In this document: piece after piece, positions 6,226 to 7,263 of the stretch
Position numbering within the stretch: the stretch's first letter is position 1
Layout: each line of letters starts with the position of its first letter
Program-made: the position numbers and the translations under genes
DNA from: Sutterella sp.
Lineage (GTDB): Bacteria; Pseudomonadota; Gammaproteobacteria; Burkholderiales; Burkholderiaceae_F
Assembly: GCA_003488465.1 (NCBI GenBank)
Contig: DNLN01000079.1
Coordinates: forward strand, 1-7,263
Direction of reading: 5' to 3'
DNA length: 7,263 nucleotides
Notes under the pieces: model-generated
Databases searched by the model: none
What the model was told of the DNA's origin: nothing
Seen by the model: the letters and a program-made list of their open reading frames with translations, nothing else

Positions 6226-6248
6226 AAATTCAGCGTGCGATTGAATTT
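6226..6248. repeat. Perfect 7-bp inverted repeat, candidate operator in the divergent promoter region
   Basis: AAATTCA (6226-6232) and TGAATTT (6242-6248) form a perfect inverted repeat with a 9-base spacer, centre to centre 16 bases. The right arm overlaps the -35-like TTGAAT (6241-6246) of the proposed promoter for the plus-strand gene. The geometry suits a dimeric repressor, but A/T-rich 7-mers can arise by chance and I cannot name the protein. Confidence 0.4.
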
Positions 6249-6270
6249 TTCAGAGCCGTAAGTCTATCAT
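6241..6270 (+). promoter_or_regulatory. Likely sigma-70 promoter of the YjgR-type gene
   Basis: TTGAAT (6241-6246, four of six consensus bases) and TATCAT (6265-6270, five of six) are separated by 18 bases in the 176-base gap between the divergent yebC and YjgR-type genes. Transcription would start near 6277, giving a leader of about 55 bases. A second -35-like TTGACT lies at 6216-6221 but lacks a good -10 at the right spacing. I could not assign a convincing yebC promoter on the minus strand. Confidence 0.5.
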
Positions 6271-6331
6271 CAGAGGATTCATGGCGAAAGAGCTGTCTGC
6301 TTTCGCGGCTGATTTTCTCGGGAGTATTTAA

Positions 6332-7263
<932 letters not shown>

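Overview
The window reads as an ordinary chromosomal housekeeping segment of a GC-rich betaproteobacterium, most likely in the Burkholderiales. The evidence is the gene order yebC, purD, (one gene), nadD, rsfS, rlmH, maf, which matches the arrangement I know from Burkholderia, Bordetella and Ralstonia. There the slot between purD and nadD usually holds hemF (oxygen-dependent coproporphyrinogen oxidase), and maf is usually followed by rng (ribonuclease G). Here the hemF slot holds an unrecognised secreted protein, and a convergent FKBP gene follows maf. A lineage that has given up oxygen-dependent haem synthesis, such as gut Sutterellaceae-type Burkholderiales, would fit, but that placement is inference.

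Layout: 1-308 is a leader region without a convincing gene. It holds GC-rich inverted repeats and a small hairpin touching the ribosome binding site of the next gene. 309-971 (+) encodes a cytoplasmic protein made of two complete FKBP-type prolyl isomerase domains. A GC-rich hairpin lies in the convergent gap at 972-1041. From 6155 down to 1042 on the minus strand runs the main cluster: yebC/pmpR-type regulator, purD, an intrinsic terminator (4017-4042), the unknown exported protein, nadD, rsfS, rlmH and maf. The last four genes are tightly packed (14-nt overlap, then gaps of 6 and 19 nt) and are surely co-transcribed. From 6332 to the window end (+), divergent from yebC and with a plausible promoter, lies the first ~310 codons of a HerA-like ATPase of the YjgR/DUF853 family.

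Functionally the cluster joins purine synthesis (PurD), NAD synthesis (NadD), ribosome maintenance (RsfS, RlmH), nucleotide-pool cleaning (Maf) and protein folding (FKBP). I found no mobile element, CRISPR array, tRNA or rRNA, and no evidence of a new defence or biosynthetic system. The most open questions are the exported protein in the hemF slot, the tandem FKBP with its structured leader, and the inverted repeat over the yjgR promoter.
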